From contig JAGLDA010000001.1 of the NCBI GenBank assembly GCA_023145955.1, positions 1 through 27,650 on the forward strand: a DNA stretch of 27,650 nt, given 5' to 3'. The translations under genes were made by a program, and so were the position numbers. The DNA comes from Bacteroidales bacterium. GTDB lineage: Bacteria > Bacteroidota > Bacteroidia > Bacteroidales > UBA1556. The notes under the pieces were generated by a model. It did not search any database. It saw nothing but the letters and a program-made list of their open reading frames with translations, and had not been told where the DNA came from. Position 1 is the stretch's first letter. Each line of letters opens with the position of its first letter. This document shows positions 1 through 8,400 of this stretch, in pieces.

Positions 1-92
1 CTATTAGTATTTTATTACTAATTATAGAACTACTTATTACCGAAAAGAAATCAAGGTTTAATATTTCTAAAATATTTGATAAAAGAAATTAA
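1..92 (+). CDS. batB: BatB C-terminal end (partial, runs off the window)
   Basis: Only the last 29 codons are present, read from base 3 to a TAA stop at 90-92. They encode a hydrophobic helix ending in IIELLITEKK, followed by a short basic cytoplasmic tail. BatA and BatB of the Bacteroides aerotolerance operon are von Willebrand factor A proteins held in the inner membrane by N- and C-terminal helices, and BatB characteristically ends in a helix plus a short charged tail. The reading frame stops 3 bases before batC, which fits the usual order batA-batB-batC-batD-batE. The assignment rests on the tail sequence and on position, because the VWA domain lies outside the window. Confidence 0.75.
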   Translation, partial: ISILLLIIELLITEKKSRFNISKIFDKRN

Positions 93-95
93 TAA

Positions 96-818
96 ATGAA
101 AAAAATAAAATATATAATTCTATTCTCTTTTGCTTTGATTTCAAGCTATAACGCGGTGCAAGCACAAAATAGCATGAAGGCTACCAAGCTCATTAGAACT
201 GGTAATAGCGCATATGCCGATAGTAATTTTATAGCATCAGAAGAGAAATATCATAGTGCACTATTGGAGGATAATGGCAATTTTAAAGCAAAGTATAACT
301 TGGCTAATACTCTTTTCAAACAAGAAAGATATGAAGAAGCAATGGAAGCATACGAAGATCTAATAAAAGATACTCCCGACAAGACTATGAAAGCCAATAT
401 TTTTCATAATTTGGCAAATGCAAAATTAGCAAATAAAGATTTAGAGGGAAGTATTGAAGATTATAAGAATGCACTACGATTAAAACCAGAAATGAATGAT
501 ACTCGCTATAATCTTATTTATGCTACAAATTTGAAAAACCAGCAAGAAAAACAAGAAGATAAGGAAAATAAAGACAATAAAGATAAGGACAAGGATAAAG
601 ATAAAGATAAGGACGAGGATAAAGGAGATAGCGATAAAGAAGATAAAGAAGAGGATAAAGAAGAAGATAAAAAGGGTGAAGAGCAGAATCGTAAATTGGA
701 TAAAAAGGAGACAGAAAGATTATTACGTGCTGTAGCTGAAAAGGAGAAAGAAACTAAGGAGAAATTGGAGAAGCAAAAAGCCAGAGTAAAGGCTGTTAAA
801 ACAGAAAAAGATTGGTAA
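96..818 (+). CDS. batC: BatC, TPR protein of the aerotolerance operon
   Basis: The product has 240 residues. A signal peptide (about 1-24, ending AVQAQ) is followed by tetratricopeptide repeats at about 27-150, with motifs such as YNLANTLFKQERYEEAMEAYE and ALRLKPE. A strongly charged Lys/Asp/Glu tail follows, and the protein ends in EKDW, an ending familiar from BatC proteins. BatC is thought to act in the periplasm as a TPR scaffold working with the VWA proteins BatA/BatB and with BatD/BatE; the biochemical role of the operon is not settled, beyond links to oxygen tolerance and envelope stress. The gene starts 3 bases after batB and ends 22 bases before batD, so co-transcription is very likely. 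Its position between batB and batD supports the name. Confidence 0.88.
   Translation: MKKIKYIILFSFALISSYNAVQAQNSMKATKLIRTGNSAYADSNFIASEEKYHSALLEDNGNFKAKYNLANTLFKQERYEEAMEAYEDLIKDTPDKTMKANIFHNLANAKLANKDLEGSIEDYKNALRLKPEMNDTRYNLIYATNLKNQQEKQEDKENKDNKDKDKDKDKDKDEDKGDSDKEDKEEDKEEDKKGEEQNRKLDKKETERLLRAVAEKEKETKEKLEKQKARVKAVKTEKDW
555..675 (+). repeat. Low-complexity hexanucleotide tract (GATAAR-type) inside batC
   Basis: Imperfect units of the form GATAAA/GATAAG/GACAAG are repeated in frame and encode alternating Asp-Lys, then Glu-rich runs. The tract spans the low-complexity charged linker of BatC. Tracts of this kind can change length by whole codons through slippage without breaking the reading frame. 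Confidence 0.8.
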
Positions 819-840
819 TAGTATTGATTATAAAAACAAT

Positions 841-2658
841 ATGTTGAGAACTTATAAAAACATAGTATTAAGCTTAATTCTAATAGTAAGCGCATTATCT
901 TTAGCAGGGCAAACAGTAAGCTTTACTATTGACGCTCCTTCTCAAGTAAGGCAAAATGAGCAATTTAGGGTTACATACTCTTGCAATAAGGATGGAGATT
1001 TTAAGGGAGTTAAATTTACTAACTTCCAACTTTTGGGAGGCCCAAGTGTAAGCTCTCAAACAAGCATGTCCATAGTAAACGGGCGCACAAGCCGTACTAG
1101 CAAAAAAACATATACATACTATTTACGCTCAAATAAAGCTGGCACATTTGTGATTCCTGCTGCAAAAATAGAGATTGAAAATAAAATATACAAATCTGCA
1201 GAAAAGAAAATAGAGGTAATAAAGAATGATGCTCCAAAAAATAGCCCTAAAGAAATTACAAATTCCGACTTTAAACCCAAAGGAAAGGTTTTTATTAAAT
1301 CATTAGTAAGTACAAAAAACGCTTATATGGGCGAGCCTATTATACTTACTCAGAAATTATATTCTAAAGAAAACATTGCCAATATTACAGATTTCAAAGA
1401 GCCTACACTAACAAATTTTTATAAAGAAAATATTGATATTGGAGATATAAAACTATCCACAGAAGTAATTAATGGAGTTAAGTATAATGTTGTAATTCTT
1501 AAAAAATCAATTCTTTTCCCTCAGAAAAGTGGAAGCTTAGAAATTGGCAATTTTGATTTGGAGGTTATTGTTCAAATAGTAAAGAGTAGGCGTGCGCGCG
1601 ACCGTATGGAGCAAATGATGTATGGCAATACTGTACGATATTACGATAATAAGGAGCTAAAATTAAAATCGCCAAAAATAAAGATAAATATAAAGCCTCT
1701 TCCTAGTAATAAACCTTCAAATTTTATTGGAATTGTAGGTAATTTTAAAATGACAGCTACGGTTGATAAAAATAAATTAAAAACCAATGATGCACTAAAT
1801 CTTAAAGTAAAAATACAAGGAAAAGGAAATATTGAACTCTTGGAGGTTCCAAAAATAAATTTTCCTCCAGACTTTGAGATTTACGATCCTAAAATATCTA
1901 AAAGCATTAAAAGAACTACCTCTGGCGTTAGTGGTTCTAAGAGTTACGAATACCTAATAATACCAGGCAATGAAGGTGATTTCACAATTCCTAGTTTTGG
2001 ATTTACATATTTCAATCCAAAAACTAAGAAGTACGAAAGCTGCGAATCTAATGACATTAGCATAGAAGTAATACCAGGTGAAGGAGGCAGTAATAATTCG
2101 AATATAGGTGTTGCAGTAAGTCGTGATGAAATAAAATATGTAGGTAAAGACATACACCATATAAATTCTAATATTGGAGAGACCACTAAAATTGGAGATC
2201 ATAAATTCAATTCGTGGGCACATATTATATGGATGGCATTATCCCCTATTTTTGCTATTTTACTAATTATATTATTTAAAAAGCAGGAAGAAAAATTTAG
2301 CAATAAATCACTAATGCGACATAAAAAAGCAACAAAAATGGCTAAGAAACGTCTGAAAGTTGCTAAAAAAGCTATGGAAGAAAATAATGAGACTTTATTT
2401 TATGAAGAAACATCGAAATCATTATGGGGATACCTTGCTGACAAATTCACCATTGATCAATCTATACTATCCATGGAAATAGCAAAAGGTAAACTAATGG
2501 AAAAATATGTTGATAATGATAGTATAATTGAAATTAGTGGTCTTATTGAACGTTGCGAATACGCACGCTATGCTCCAAATAGTGAGATAAAAGGAATAAA
2601 GGATATTTATGTTCGCTCCATAGATGTAATTAGTAAAATTGAAAAAACTCTCAAATAA
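841..2658 (+). CDS. batD: BatD, oxygen-tolerance family membrane protein
   Basis: The product has 605 residues, a normal length for BatD. It has an N-terminal signal peptide (about 1-23, ending SLAGQ) and a long periplasmic beta-rich region that starts with the family-typical line VSFTIDAPSQVRQNEQFRVTY. A single transmembrane helix at about 461-480 is followed by a basic cytoplasmic tail of about 120 residues containing AKKRLKVAKKAMEENN. This is the architecture of the BatD/oxygen tolerance family. It lies between batC and batE on the same strand and its stop is 7 bases before the batE start. It probably forms an inner-membrane complex with BatA/BatB and the TPR proteins; this is inferred from operon context. 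Confidence 0.9.
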   Translation: MLRTYKNIVLSLILIVSALSLAGQTVSFTIDAPSQVRQNEQFRVTYSCNKDGDFKGVKFTNFQLLGGPSVSSQTSMSIVNGRTSRTSKKTYTYYLRSNKAGTFVIPAAKIEIENKIYKSAEKKIEVIKNDAPKNSPKEITNSDFKPKGKVFIKSLVSTKNAYMGEPIILTQKLYSKENIANITDFKEPTLTNFYKENIDIGDIKLSTEVINGVKYNVVILKKSILFPQKSGSLEIGNFDLEVIVQIVKSRRARDRMEQMMYGNTVRYYDNKELKLKSPKIKINIKPLPSNKPSNFIGIVGNFKMTATVDKNKLKTNDALNLKVKIQGKGNIELLEVPKINFPPDFEIYDPKISKSIKRTTSGVSGSKSYEYLIIPGNEGDFTIPSFGFTYFNPKTKKYESCESNDISIEVIPGEGGSNNSNIGVAVSRDEIKYVGKDIHHINSNIGETTKIGDHKFNSWAHIIWMALSPIFAILLIILFKKQEEKFSNKSLMRHKKATKMAKKRLKVAKKAMEENNETLFYEETSKSLWGYLADKFTIDQSILSMEIAKGKLMEKYVDNDSIIEISGLIERCEYARYAPNSEIKGIKDIYVRSIDVISKIEKTLK

Positions 2659-2665
2659 GCAAATA

Positions 2666-3415
2666 ATGAAGAAGACTTTAAGCACAATATTTTTAGGTTT
2701 TATTATTTCTGTATCGTTATTTGCAAATGAGAATATTTATTTTCAGAATGCAAATGACGCATATAATAATGGAAATTATGAACAAGCAATTGAGGTATAT
2801 GATTCTTTAATTAGTACTAATACTGAATCTGCCAATATATATTATAATATGGGGAATGCTTATTATAAATTAGATAATATTCCTAAAGCAATACTATATT
2901 ATGAGAAAGCACGAAAAATAGAACCAAATAATACTGATATTATTTACAATATAGAATTAGCTAATACCCATATTGCTGATAAAGTTGAGATAATACCAGA
3001 ATTTTTTCTTAAAACCATATATATAAACCTACGAAATAGTTTTAGCGAGAAGCAATGGACTACCATCAACATTATCCTATTTATCATTATGTTGGTATTT
3101 GTTATTACATTCTTCACTATTAATAGAAAGAAGCAACTTTGGTTTTCAATAGCTATAGTATTTCTAATTTTAACATTTGTAAGTGGTTTTATTGGATATG
3201 ATAGTTATAAAGAAAAAACTACACATAATTCAGCAATTGTTTTCACGCCTACAATAGATATAAAAAGCGCTCCCGACAATAAAAGCAGTACAATATTCAT
3301 ATTACACCAAGGCACAAAGATATTTTTATTAGAGAAAAGTGCAAAATGGCAAAAAATAAGAATTGCCAGTGGTAGCGAAGGATGGCTTAAAATAGATAAC
3401 TTTGAGGAAATCTAA
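2666..3415 (+). CDS. batE: BatE, TPR/SH3 membrane protein of the aerotolerance operon
   Basis: The product has 249 residues from the ATG at 2666. An in-frame TTG at 2639 would overlap batD and put nine extra polar residues before the signal peptide, so the ATG is preferred. In order it has a signal peptide (ending SLFAN), TPR repeats at about 26-100 (with YYNMGNAYYKLDNIPKAILY and YYEKARKIEPNN), two transmembrane helices at about 132-152 and 158-177, and a C-terminal bacterial SH3-like domain (about 188-249) ending in GSEGWLKIDNFEEI. TPR plus two helices plus SH3 is the BatE layout. It is the last gene of the bat operon here. What follows is degraded sequence rather than another gene. Confidence 0.88.
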   Translation: MKKTLSTIFLGFIISVSLFANENIYFQNANDAYNNGNYEQAIEVYDSLISTNTESANIYYNMGNAYYKLDNIPKAILYYEKARKIEPNNTDIIYNIELANTHIADKVEIIPEFFLKTIYINLRNSFSEKQWTTINIILFIIMLVFVITFFTINRKKQLWFSIAIVFLILTFVSGFIGYDSYKEKTTHNSAIVFTPTIDIKSAPDNKSSTIFILHQGTKIFLLEKSAKWQKIRIASGSEGWLKIDNFEEI

Positions 3416-3420
3416 GAATA

Positions 3421-3540
3421 GTATTTATTTATTCCTATATTCAATTTGAAAATAGGGACATTCATCCTTTAATTTTTGTTACAAATCTTGATTACGAATT
3501 CTTGTCAATTCATCCATTCCAAGATGGAAATATAAGCGAC
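3421..3540 (+). pseudogene. Relic of a Fic-domain protein (core motif only)
   Basis: Read in the frame of base 3421, this piece gives ENRDIHPLIFVTNLDYEF followed by LSIHPFQDGN, then a stop at 3541. Fic proteins, which transfer AMP or other phosphate-containing groups to target proteins, carry a line of the form HPL...YEF..IHPF.DGNGR. Here the 16-residue spacing from the His of HPL to the His of HPF is kept exactly. The match breaks just after DGN: the expected GR and following helix are replaced by ISD and a stop. There is no start codon and no flanking domain, so this is a fragment of about 40 codons and not a gene. It starts directly after the batE stop, which suggests insertion and decay downstream of the bat operon. 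The motif match is seen; the history is inferred. Confidence 0.62.
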
Positions 3541-3634
3541 TGATGGAAAAATGAGAATGACAGATTTTGCTGATAAAGAACAGTATTTAAGATTAATACA
3601 ACCTATTATACCAATTATGATTCAAATCTGCTGA
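3536..3634 (+). pseudogene. Relic of a BRO-N/DinD-like protein
   Basis: One frame over from the Fic relic, bases 3536-3634 read ATDGKMRMTDFADKEQYLRL and continue IQP before diverging to a stop. From memory, many phage-antirepressor-like BRO-N/DinD-type proteins in Bacteroidota carry a segment of the form ADGKMR.TD.AD.EQ..RLIQSIPSPKAEPF. About 22 residues match that segment closely, and the SPKAEPF part is lost. There is no usable start, and a stop lies five codons upstream in frame. These families are common in prophages and mobile islands, so the relic suggests past foreign DNA here. The identification is by remembered motif and was not checked by search. Confidence 0.58.
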
Positions 3635-3733
3635 TAAATAAATTGGAATATATTTATTCAATTTTGTTGATATTAATTGTATTCATGAACGCAAAGCGTT
3701 ACTTGTATTCAAGGCAAAATTTCTTTGTATATC

Positions 3734-3741
3734 CAAAGCTA
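3734..3741 (-). promoter_or_regulatory. Orphan promoter-like -7 element (TAGCTTTG) in the relic region
   Basis: The minus strand reads TAGCTTTG, an exact match to the Bacteroidota -7 consensus TAnnTTTG. No clear -33 TTTG was found. It points away from the 1524-residue gene into the relic region, where the only nearby reading frame starts at ATG about 3684 and is ten codons long. It may be the surviving promoter of a lost gene, or chance in AT-rich DNA. Confidence 0.3.
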
Positions 3742-3796
3742 CGAAAATAATTTTTAACGCATAATACGTGAAATATGAACAATTTATATCGTTTCT

Positions 3797-6700
3797 TTAC
3801 TCCTTCATTTTCATAATACGCATAAACCTTTTAAACTTCACAGGTGTACTTAGGTAATATTTAAATTTCCCATCTCTATCTTTACCTTTATATTTTCTAT
3901 CATCAGGCTTACTATCTTTTAGAATAGTGACAAATTCCTTATTTGATGAATATGATAATACTTGTCCAGATTTTTCTGTTCCTTTAATTTCAAAATAATA
4001 ATATTCCTTACCGCCTAAATCAAGTGCTACAGTAATTGTATAACCAGACTTTTTATTAATAATTTCAATTTTTCCTGGCACATATTTTAGTACTTGATAT
4101 TTGCCAATACTTGCTATTCCTATATCGCCAGTAGAGACTATAGATCTTGATCTATGATTATATTTCATTTTAACATCAGAAATAAATAATGTGCTTAATA
4201 ATTCTTTAGGCACTTTTCTATACTCACCACCATTGGTAATAATTTGGCCAGAAAATTTATCTGACATCTCTTGCCCCAATTTATTATTAAGCATTATTTT
4301 ATAGATATCATTTTCTAAATCCACTGATCCTAAGCTCATTCTATCATTAAGGTCGTTGGCCATAAGCTCCATAGCCTTATTATTAAAGTGAAAATCTAGT
4401 GGGATTGATACAGAGAAAACAGCTGAATCTTCTTTACTAAAATATCTACCTTTTCCGTAAGTAGTAGCAAGAACATGACCCGTATTAAATGCTAAATTTA
4501 GCTCTCCCTCAGCATAAATGGCACAGTCTCTCCTACTCAATGTCAAATAGTTGCCAGGCAAACTCCTTTGAGACAATTTCTCTTCAGAGGCAATTCTATA
4601 TTCTTGAGATATTTTATCAAAAACAAGAAATCCGCTACTTTGTATTATTTTATTATCCGAACGTCTACCATTATCGTTAAGGAATACTGAATACACCTGT
4701 CCATTAAAATCACGTGCATACAAACCACTATACAGTCTACCGCCGTATGTATCTAGTATTTCTTCTCCAATTGGTATCGAAATATTTGCTGGATCAATCT
4801 CCGCTTTAAAAGCAATTGCTGCATGATCAAAGGTATCACATGTATGGTCAATTCTGGTACCACCATCAAATGTAAGATACCTATTTGCTCCTACTAATGT
4901 AATATTTCCCGAAAAATCAAAATAATTACTAAGAGTAAAATTCTCTTCTTGCTTTATCACAGCATTTCCTACTGTAAACCCTGCGGTATCTACCTCTATT
5001 TTATTGAAAAGAATATTCTGCACCCAACCATCTTCATCTTTATAATCGTAAACTCCCCTACCATGATAGTTATGCTTACCATCTATCCTATATACTCCTT
5101 TATATAATTCATGGTATTTAGTTTCTCTATTCACTAGTAATTCAGCATCTTGAATTTCCTCCAATTCAGCTTTAGCAAATATCTTCATTTCATTATTTCC
5201 AGGAATAATAATTGCATCGGCAACTTCTACTTTAGGAACACCAAAAGCATGAATTAATTTCTCTCGCTGGGAGTAAACTCCTCTTTTAGATACAAATGAT
5301 AGGCTATCTTGATCAGGATGTGTAGAAATAAACTTTGTTCCTGTTAAGGCTATGTCTGCAATCTCTTTAATGCTCTTATCCTTAACCATGGCCATAGGAT
5401 CTCCAGTGGTAGAGAATTCAACCTTTTCGTCATCCATATACCAAGTGAATCTATCCATATAACATTTATATAGATTTTCTTTAAACTCTACTAGTTTCGC
5501 TCCGGACTTACTCTCAAAATCTGCCTTTCGCTCATCAAAATCTACATGGGCAATAAATACGTCAGATGTAGAAAATGCTAATTGCTCATGTTCGGAAAAA
5601 TCATCAATTTCTACCGAATCCTCCTCAGCATCTTCCAAGGCCATAAGCTTGAATAAACATGAATCACTATCGAAAGTTCTATTTTTGAAATGATACAACT
5701 CTGACTCTAATTCAGCATTTCTAATTTTTATCAATCCACCACCATCAAGCTCTTGTGGCGATAATACCAACTCACCCTCCAATGTAGCATCCTGAGCATA
5801 TAGGTCAATAGGCAATTCGTTTTCTCTTGTTTTAATAGACATTAAGTCATTATATGGCTCCCAATGCATATCAACATTAGTTGCAATCACTGGTGGGTAT
5901 TCTACCCCACTAGTAACCTCTTCAATTTTATACGACTGTAGGTATGCATCTGTAGAATCAGGAAAGAACATTATACTATTTGATACAGAAGTTGATGTTA
6001 AATATTTTAAATTACCCTTACCTTGCAATCCATTATTGCTAAGCATTATTGTATCATTAAATATTCCCTTACCTTTATATAAATCAATACCAGTAGCTTC
6101 GGTTGTAGTTGTAAAACCAACAGAATAGTCTCTCATTACTTTAAGAGGTGTTACAATAATTGGGAAAATACCGGCAGATTCTAAATGCCCATTAAATTCA
6201 AGTCCATCTGTTTTGAAATCATCTAAACTATCAATTTCAAAAGATTCTAGAGTATAATAAAACTTATCGCGTTTGTATACCTTATTGTATATCTGAGTTT
6301 TATCATAATATACATAAGACCTTTTTTCACTATTAAGAATTGGAAACTCTGCAAAACTTTGAATTCCTGATTTATTATCAGGTTTGTCAATAAGAATATA
6401 TCCTTTCAAGTCCTCAATAACATTCTTTATTCTTACCAAAGGTCGTTCTCCATAAGCGTTTTCTTCAAAAGCTTCAACTTTAAAACTCATTGAATCAATA
6501 CTTGGCAAATCAAGTTTAAATTTGTCATAACTAAAAAACACCTCTTGGGCATAAATATCAAATCTTCCAGCCATAATTTTGCCTGCAAATAAGAAATCTC
6601 TATTCTTTTTAAGCTGTACCCTGCCATTACGAGGGAAAATTCTTACATCTTGCGAATCAGAAAGAAATACCATATCCACACCTTGCAGAATTATATCATT

Positions 6701-8371
6701 ATTTATGAGGTTTAAACTTGCATTGGGGATAATTCCATTTGTGCGTGACTTAAAAGAAATAACATCATAGTCTATTTCTCCCCTATTTGCCTTTACATAC
6801 ACTTCTACACTAGGCTTAACAATTACATAGTGCTCATTAAAATCGTATAATAAAAAGCCCTTTGCTGCCAAGTCCATTAGGTATGAAATAGTATTCTCTT
6901 TGCTCATACGCATATAGTTACCAAAATCTTCTGCCAAAAATTCATCATAACCAATATGGTTTGTATAATTATAAACCACCTCCACAGGATTTTGTCTGTC
7001 GAGTCCTTGCAGTTGTTTATATCTACCAATGGAAAAGTAATTCTCAGATTCGAAATATGCTTTACTATCAATTCCTTTCTGTTGAATGCTTTTCATATCA
7101 ATAAACTCCTCGCCTAGTTTCCAGTTTAGTTCCTCAACATATAGAGATACTTTATGGTACGAATCAACAAATGGAGTTCTGGAAACCCCTTCATCCTTAC
7201 GATATATGGATAAATTCTTCTTTTTATTTGAATAATATAAACTTAGGCTTGGATGGTAAATGGAGTCAGTAACTTTTTCTCCAGTAAGAGTGTCAATGCT
7301 CTCCAAATATACTGTTACAGTAACTTTTTCAGATAAAATTTTATCCTTTTGTATCACAAACACATTAGAGCCAGCATATACAAAGTTTTTATCATTATGC
7401 TTAAAAATAAAGTATGCATTATTAGTTCCTTCACCACTACCAATCATCTGGCGGCCATTTAATGAGTATCCTCCCTTATAATCCACATTTTCATAAATCT
7501 CATCAATAGTATAATTATGACCATAGGATGAGAATGAAGGATATCTGGAATTCTCGCCTTGTTTAGTAAAGCTATACTTGTCTTTTACAGAACCTTCTAA
7601 CCCAAAAGAGAAATTCCTTTTATCATAAAACATAACTGAATCAGCCGACCATACAGCACTTTTAAGGCTAATTTTATATTTTGTCAGTTTAGCATATACT
7701 ACACCGTCAGCTAGTCCTACTCTCTTCCAATAGAGCTTACCACCATGACCTTCCCATCGCTCGCGTAATGGATGATAATCGCCTGTAGTATGCGAAATAT
7801 AGGTAGAATCGGCTCCAGTAGTACCAACAAGAGTTACTGTATCAAATCTATAAACAGGTTTATTATCAATAATCTTTAGTTGCATTTTTGCATTATCAAC
7901 CTTCCATACTTTTTTAGATTTCTCATAAATATGATGAGTCTCAAAAAACATTGTGGAAGCCTTAAAATATCTGTGAAGGTACCCTGTGCGACGCTTTTGT
8001 ACATAGTAAGTAATGGATTTTATCCAATCATCAAATAATCCCTTATTCAACTCGTCTCTCTTTAAAGCAATAATATTATTAATGTAGAAATTGAAAGTAG
8101 GATGAGCATTAAATCGCTTAGCAATCATCATATTACACATTAGCATAACAGATTTTTTTTCCTTGTCGGAAAGTGTATCACTATTCCAAAATAGCGAAAT
8201 TTCTATCATTTTCTCTTCAATATCTTTTTTAGTATCCTTTGATACTTTCATAGACATGAATTCCTGATATTCGTATAAAAATTTATCAGGCTTATTGGAG
8301 AATTTGTATTTACTCTGAGCCTCTAAATTATTCGCTATCAGTAATATTATAAGTAATAGAAAAATCCGCAT
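3797..8371 (-). CDS. Large exported protein of unknown function (1524 residues)
   Basis: I do not recognise a named family. The signal peptide is clear (about 1-18, ending NNLEAQ), and no transmembrane helix or beta-barrel C-terminal signature follows. The first 150 residues look helical. Most of the rest looks beta-rich and alternating, with many Asp/Tyr/Phe-containing strands. Two stretches resemble each other: about 760-815 (ending of the form LSNNGLQGKGNLKYL, then FFPDS) and about 852-905 (LSPQELDGGGLIKIRNAELE). This suggests repeated modules. The protein ends in a basic tail (FKRFMRIMKMKE). Proteins of about this size and style occur in other Bacteroidota as conserved hypotheticals (recalled, not searched). 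It starts 29 bases after prmA on the same strand and is the last gene of the run. A periplasmic or outer-membrane structural role is only a guess. Confidence 0.85.
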   Translation of the reverse strand: MRIFLLLIILLIANNLEAQSKYKFSNKPDKFLYEYQEFMSMKVSKDTKKDIEEKMIEISLFWNSDTLSDKEKKSVMLMCNMMIAKRFNAHPTFNFYINNIIALKRDELNKGLFDDWIKSITYYVQKRRTGYLHRYFKASTMFFETHHIYEKSKKVWKVDNAKMQLKIIDNKPVYRFDTVTLVGTTGADSTYISHTTGDYHPLRERWEGHGGKLYWKRVGLADGVVYAKLTKYKISLKSAVWSADSVMFYDKRNFSFGLEGSVKDKYSFTKQGENSRYPSFSSYGHNYTIDEIYENVDYKGGYSLNGRQMIGSGEGTNNAYFIFKHNDKNFVYAGSNVFVIQKDKILSEKVTVTVYLESIDTLTGEKVTDSIYHPSLSLYYSNKKKNLSIYRKDEGVSRTPFVDSYHKVSLYVEELNWKLGEEFIDMKSIQQKGIDSKAYFESENYFSIGRYKQLQGLDRQNPVEVVYNYTNHIGYDEFLAEDFGNYMRMSKENTISYLMDLAAKGFLLYDFNEHYVIVKPSVEVYVKANRGEIDYDVISFKSRTNGIIPNASLNLINNDIILQGVDMVFLSDSQDVRIFPRNGRVQLKKNRDFLFAGKIMAGRFDIYAQEVFFSYDKFKLDLPSIDSMSFKVEAFEENAYGERPLVRIKNVIEDLKGYILIDKPDNKSGIQSFAEFPILNSEKRSYVYYDKTQIYNKVYKRDKFYYTLESFEIDSLDDFKTDGLEFNGHLESAGIFPIIVTPLKVMRDYSVGFTTTTEATGIDLYKGKGIFNDTIMLSNNGLQGKGNLKYLTSTSVSNSIMFFPDSTDAYLQSYKIEEVTSGVEYPPVIATNVDMHWEPYNDLMSIKTRENELPIDLYAQDATLEGELVLSPQELDGGGLIKIRNAELESELYHFKNRTFDSDSCLFKLMALEDAEEDSVEIDDFSEHEQLAFSTSDVFIAHVDFDERKADFESKSGAKLVEFKENLYKCYMDRFTWYMDDEKVEFSTTGDPMAMVKDKSIKEIADIALTGTKFISTHPDQDSLSFVSKRGVYSQREKLIHAFGVPKVEVADAIIIPGNNEMKIFAKAELEEIQDAELLVNRETKYHELYKGVYRIDGKHNYHGRGVYDYKDEDGWVQNILFNKIEVDTAGFTVGNAVIKQEENFTLSNYFDFSGNITLVGANRYLTFDGGTRIDHTCDTFDHAAIAFKAEIDPANISIPIGEEILDTYGGRLYSGLYARDFNGQVYSVFLNDNGRRSDNKIIQSSGFLVFDKISQEYRIASEEKLSQRSLPGNYLTLSRRDCAIYAEGELNLAFNTGHVLATTYGKGRYFSKEDSAVFSVSIPLDFHFNNKAMELMANDLNDRMSLGSVDLENDIYKIMLNNKLGQEMSDKFSGQIITNGGEYRKVPKELLSTLFISDVKMKYNHRSRSIVSTGDIGIASIGKYQVLKYVPGKIEIINKKSGYTITVALDLGGKEYYYFEIKGTEKSGQVLSYSSNKEFVTILKDSKPDDRKYKGKDRDGKFKYYLSTPVKFKRFMRIMKMKE

Positions 8372-8400
8372 TAATTATTTCTTTAAAACTATTAGTTAAA

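Noticed and set aside
518..895. Minus-strand Ser/Leu-rich reading frame opposite batC
   Set aside because: It is the antisense of the low-complexity Asp/Lys tract and lies over batC and batD coding sequence. Its composition is fully explained by that.
2639..2665. Upstream TTG start for batE
   Set aside because: It lies inside batD and adds nine polar residues before a clean signal peptide that begins at the ATG at 2666.
3667..3700. AACGC-AAA-GCGTT hairpin as terminator in the relic region
   Set aside because: Five-base stem with no T-run on either strand; too weak to call.
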